Below are positions 6,121 through 7,843 of a stretch of DNA of 7,843 nucleotides, in pieces; within the stretch, counting starts at the first letter, position 1; the number at the start of each line of letters is the position of its first letter. Made by a program: the position numbers and the translations under genes. The notes under the pieces were generated by a model. The model saw only the letters and a program-made list of their open reading frames with translations. It had not been told where the DNA came from and did not search any database. The DNA is from an uncultured Akkermansia sp. (GTDB taxonomy: Bacteria; Verrucomicrobiota; Verrucomicrobiia; Verrucomicrobiales; Akkermansiaceae): contig CAJGDB010000087.1 in the NCBI GenBank assembly GCA_904502165.1, positions 1 to 7,843 on the forward strand, given 5' to 3'.

Positions 6121-7106
6121 GTGCTCCCCTGCTCCAGGTGCGTGACCTCACGGTCGAGTTCTACTCCCGAGCGGGGGTGAATTACGCCGTCAACGGCGTT
6201 TCCTTTGACCTGCATGCCGGCGAAACGCTCGGCATCGTAGGCGAATCCGGTTCCGGCAAATCGGTGACCTGCTCCACCCTCATGGGGCTGCTTCCCAGCC
6301 CGCCTGCCCGCATCGGCCAGGACTCCCACGCATGGTTCGATGGCATCGACCTGCTGCATGCACCGGAAAAAGTTCAAGCCGGACTGCGCGGCAAGCGTAT
6401 CTCCATGATTTTCCAGGACCCCATGACCTGCCTGAATCCCTGCATGTGCATCGGCGACCAGGTGGCCGAGCCGCTTGTGCTGCACCAGGGACTCAGCTGG
6501 CGCGAGGCCCGCAGACTGGCAGTGGAAGAACTTGCCCGCACCGGCATCCCCGAGCCGGAAAAACGAGCCAAAGCTTACCCGCACGAGTTTTCCGGCGGTA
6601 TGCGCCAACGCGTGATGATTGCTATGGCGCTCATCACCCGTCCCGAAATCCTCATCGCAGATGAACCCACCACCGCGCTGGATGTGACTGTGCAGAAACA
6701 GGTACTCGACCTTCTCCGCACCCGCCAGCAGGAACTGGGCACCGCCATCATCCTCATCACGCATGACCTCGGCGTGGTGCGCCAATACGCCCACCGCATC
6801 CAGGTGATGTATGCCGGCAGCATCGTGGAAAGCGCCCCGGCAGAGGAACTCATCCGCCACCCTCTGCATGCCTACACCCGCTCGCTCATGGCATCCATCC
6901 CCAGCGCGGCTGATAAAGGCAGCAGACTCCAGACCATTCCCGGCCTGCCCCCCACCCTGCGCGAGCCTGTGCGCGGCTGTGCCTTCCGCCCCCGCAATAT
7001 CGTAGGCAGGCCCGAGCTCTGCCTCACCGACCACACCCCTGAGCTCATAGAAATCACGCCTGGGCATTGGGTTCGCAACTGCCCCGGCTGCATGGCATCC
7101 GCATAA
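6117..7106 (+). CDS. ABC transporter ATP-binding protein, oligopeptide/dipeptide (OppD/DppD) type
   Basis: This 329-residue protein is a complete nucleotide-binding subunit of a peptide-type ABC importer, acting on the inner face of the membrane. Visible motifs are Walker A GESGSGKS (42-49), Q-loop FQDPMTCLNP (Gln100), signature FSGGMRQR (158-165), Walker B ILIADEP (178-184, catalytic Glu183), D-loop TTALD and switch His216 in ITHD. The C-terminal oligo_HPY extension follows (HPLHAYTRS at 248-256, IPGLPPTL at 274-281). It contains Cys288, Cys302, Cys322 and Cys325, a spacing reminiscent of the cysteines that hold an iron-sulfur cluster in some DppD proteins. Its ATG overlaps the stop of the deaminase fusion (ATGA, 6117-6120), implying one mRNA and translational coupling. 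No permease, binding protein or OppF/DppF partner lies in the window, and the next gene is a catalase with its own promoter, so partners must be elsewhere. The family call is firm; the transported substrate is unknown. Confidence 0.93.
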   Translation: MSAPLLQVRDLTVEFYSRAGVNYAVNGVSFDLHAGETLGIVGESGSGKSVTCSTLMGLLPSPPARIGQDSHAWFDGIDLLHAPEKVQAGLRGKRISMIFQDPMTCLNPCMCIGDQVAEPLVLHQGLSWREARRLAVEELARTGIPEPEKRAKAYPHEFSGGMRQRVMIAMALITRPEILIADEPTTALDVTVQKQVLDLLRTRQQELGTAIILITHDLGVVRQYAHRIQVMYAGSIVESAPAEELIRHPLHAYTRSLMASIPSAADKGSRLQTIPGLPPTLREPVRGCAFRPRNIVGRPELCLTDHTPELIEITPGHWVRNCPGCMASA

Positions 7107-7134
7107 GCTAAGCAAAACAAGTAGTGCTAACTTC

Positions 7135-7163
7135 TTGAAAAACAAGGGAGCGATATCTACAAT
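7135..7163 (+). promoter_or_regulatory. Sigma70-type promoter of the catalase gene
   Basis: TTGAAA (7135-7140) and TACAAT (7158-7163) are separated by 17 bases, each matching consensus at 5 of 6 positions. The -10 box ends 8 bases before the ATG at 7172, leaving a predicted leader of zero to about two bases. I see no PerR-like or OxyR-like palindrome in the 65-base gap after the ABC gene, and no clear terminator there, so read-through from upstream is possible. Confidence 0.65.
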
Positions 7164-7171
7164 CGGCTTCC

Positions 7172-7843
7172 ATGAACCACAAGCTCACCACTGCTGCGGG
7201 GGCACCCGTAGCAGATAACAATCGTTCCCTCACCGCCGGACCGCGCGGCCCCATGCTCATGCAGGATACCTGGCTTTTCGAAAAGCTCAGCCACCTGAAC
7301 CGAGAGGTCATCCCGGAGCGCCGCATGCACGCCAAAGGCTTCGGCGCATTCGGCGTGTTCCGCGTCACAAATGACATCACCCGCTACACCTGTGCCGATT
7401 TATTCTCCAGCATCGGCAAGGAAACCGAAGTCTTCGTGCGCTTCTCCACCGTGGCAGGCGAACGCGGTGCCGCCGATGCCGAGCGCGATATCCGCGGCTT
7501 TGCCGTGAAGTTCTACACCCAGCAAGGCAACTGGGACCTCGTGGGTAACAACACCCCGGTCTTCTTCCTGCGCGACCCGCGTCAGTTTGCCGACCTGAAC
7601 CACGCCATCAAGCGCCACCCCGCCAGCGGCCTGCACAGCCCCGCCGCCAACTGGGATTTCTGGACATCCCTGCCCGAGGCTTTCCACCAGATTACCATCG
7701 TCATGAGCGACCGCGGCATCCCGGACGGCTTCCGCCACATGCACGGCTTCGGCAGCCACACCTTCTCGCTCATCAACGCGCAGAACGAACGCATCTGGTG
7801 CAAGTTCCACTGGCGCTGCCAGCAGGGCATCCGCAACCTGACC
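7172..7843 (+). CDS. Monofunctional haem catalase, N-terminal part (3' end outside window)
   Basis: The first 224 codons are present and the frame is still open at the window edge; catalases of the small-subunit class are usually about 480-500 residues, so roughly half is missing. It converts hydrogen peroxide to water and oxygen in the cytoplasm. Family hallmarks are the distal haem histidine His53 in RRMHAKGFGAFGVF, the VRFSTVAGERGAADAERDIRGFAVKFYT block, the distal Asn126 in DLVGNNTPVFFLRDP (73 residues after the histidine, as in bovine catalase), and the MHGFGSHTFSLIN stretch that shapes the haem and NADPH region. The short N-terminus before the conserved core suggests the small-subunit KatA-like clade. 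Start choice: ATG 7172 lies just after a good promoter and begins the expected NHKLTTAAGAPVADN lead-in. There is no Shine-Dalgarno site; GGGAG at 7146-7150 is too far upstream and inside the promoter spacer. Confidence 0.95.
   Translation, partial: MNHKLTTAAGAPVADNNRSLTAGPRGPMLMQDTWLFEKLSHLNREVIPERRMHAKGFGAFGVFRVTNDITRYTCADLFSSIGKETEVFVRFSTVAGERGAADAERDIRGFAVKFYTQQGNWDLVGNNTPVFFLRDPRQFADLNHAIKRHPASGLHSPAANWDFWTSLPEAFHQITIVMSDRGIPDGFRHMHGFGSHTFSLINAQNERIWCKFHWRCQQGIRNLT

Noticed and set aside
7107..7134. Possible terminator between the ABC gene and catalase
   Set aside because: Only short 3-5-base complementary stretches are present; no stable stem with a T run.
6063..7145. A 360-codon minus-strand open frame opposite the ABC ATPase
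   Set aside because: It is a shadow of a gene with complete Walker A, signature and Walker B motifs. The signal-peptide-like start (MFFKKLALLVLLSLCGC) is mostly the complement of the end of the ABC gene and the gap after it; the rest has no recognisable domain.

Overview
The window reads as a chromosomal segment from a GC-rich (I judge mid-to-high 50s percent) bacterium. Gene content and protein style look most like a gut Verrucomicrobiota of the Akkermansia type. That placement is an impression from family resemblance, not a database result. There are no RNA genes, insertion sequences, CRISPR arrays or attachment sites that I can support, and no gene-free stretch longer than about 145 bases.

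Layout. The left edge (1-1230, +) is the 3' part of a PiT-type phosphate transporter with a PhoU-like helical tail, closed by a strong hairpin terminator. A promoter then starts a rightward group: a BAX-inhibitor-1/YetJ-like membrane protein whose last helix lies in the -1 frame (1376-2073), a KH-R3H RNA-binding protein of the Jag/KhpB type (2066-2605), and a secreted protein of unknown role with a possible thioredoxin-like domain (2643-3371). A perfect 14-bp palindromic terminator separates this group from a convergent M42 metallo-aminopeptidase (3476-4609, -). The M42 gene is divergent from an unusual two-gene operon: a protein fusing a dCMP/ComEB-type deaminase to an ADP-ribosylglycohydrolase (4732-6120), followed with a 4-base ATGA overlap by an OppD/DppD-type ABC ATPase (6117-7106). 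The right edge holds the first 224 codons of a monofunctional haem catalase (7172 onward), which has its own promoter.

Three things stand out. First, the deaminase-ADP-ribosylglycohydrolase fusion has both active-site motif sets intact, which suggests a two-step reaction on a nucleotide or on an ADP-ribosylated nucleobase. Second, at the seam between its two domains lies an in-frame slippery heptamer (A AAA AAT), a -1-frame TGA immediately after it, and an 11-bp hairpin 2 bases downstream. This arrangement resembles the E. coli dnaX frameshift site and would release a free ~150-residue deaminase. Third, all four genes that head a transcription unit have a sigma70-like promoter whose -10 hexamer ends only 6-8 bases before the ATG, the signature of leaderless or nearly leaderless mRNAs.

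The genes cover phosphate uptake, membrane ion homeostasis, RNA binding, peptide turnover, peptide-type ABC transport, nucleotide processing and peroxide defence. Apart from the deaminase-ABC pair, which is translationally coupled, nothing shows that they act in one pathway.
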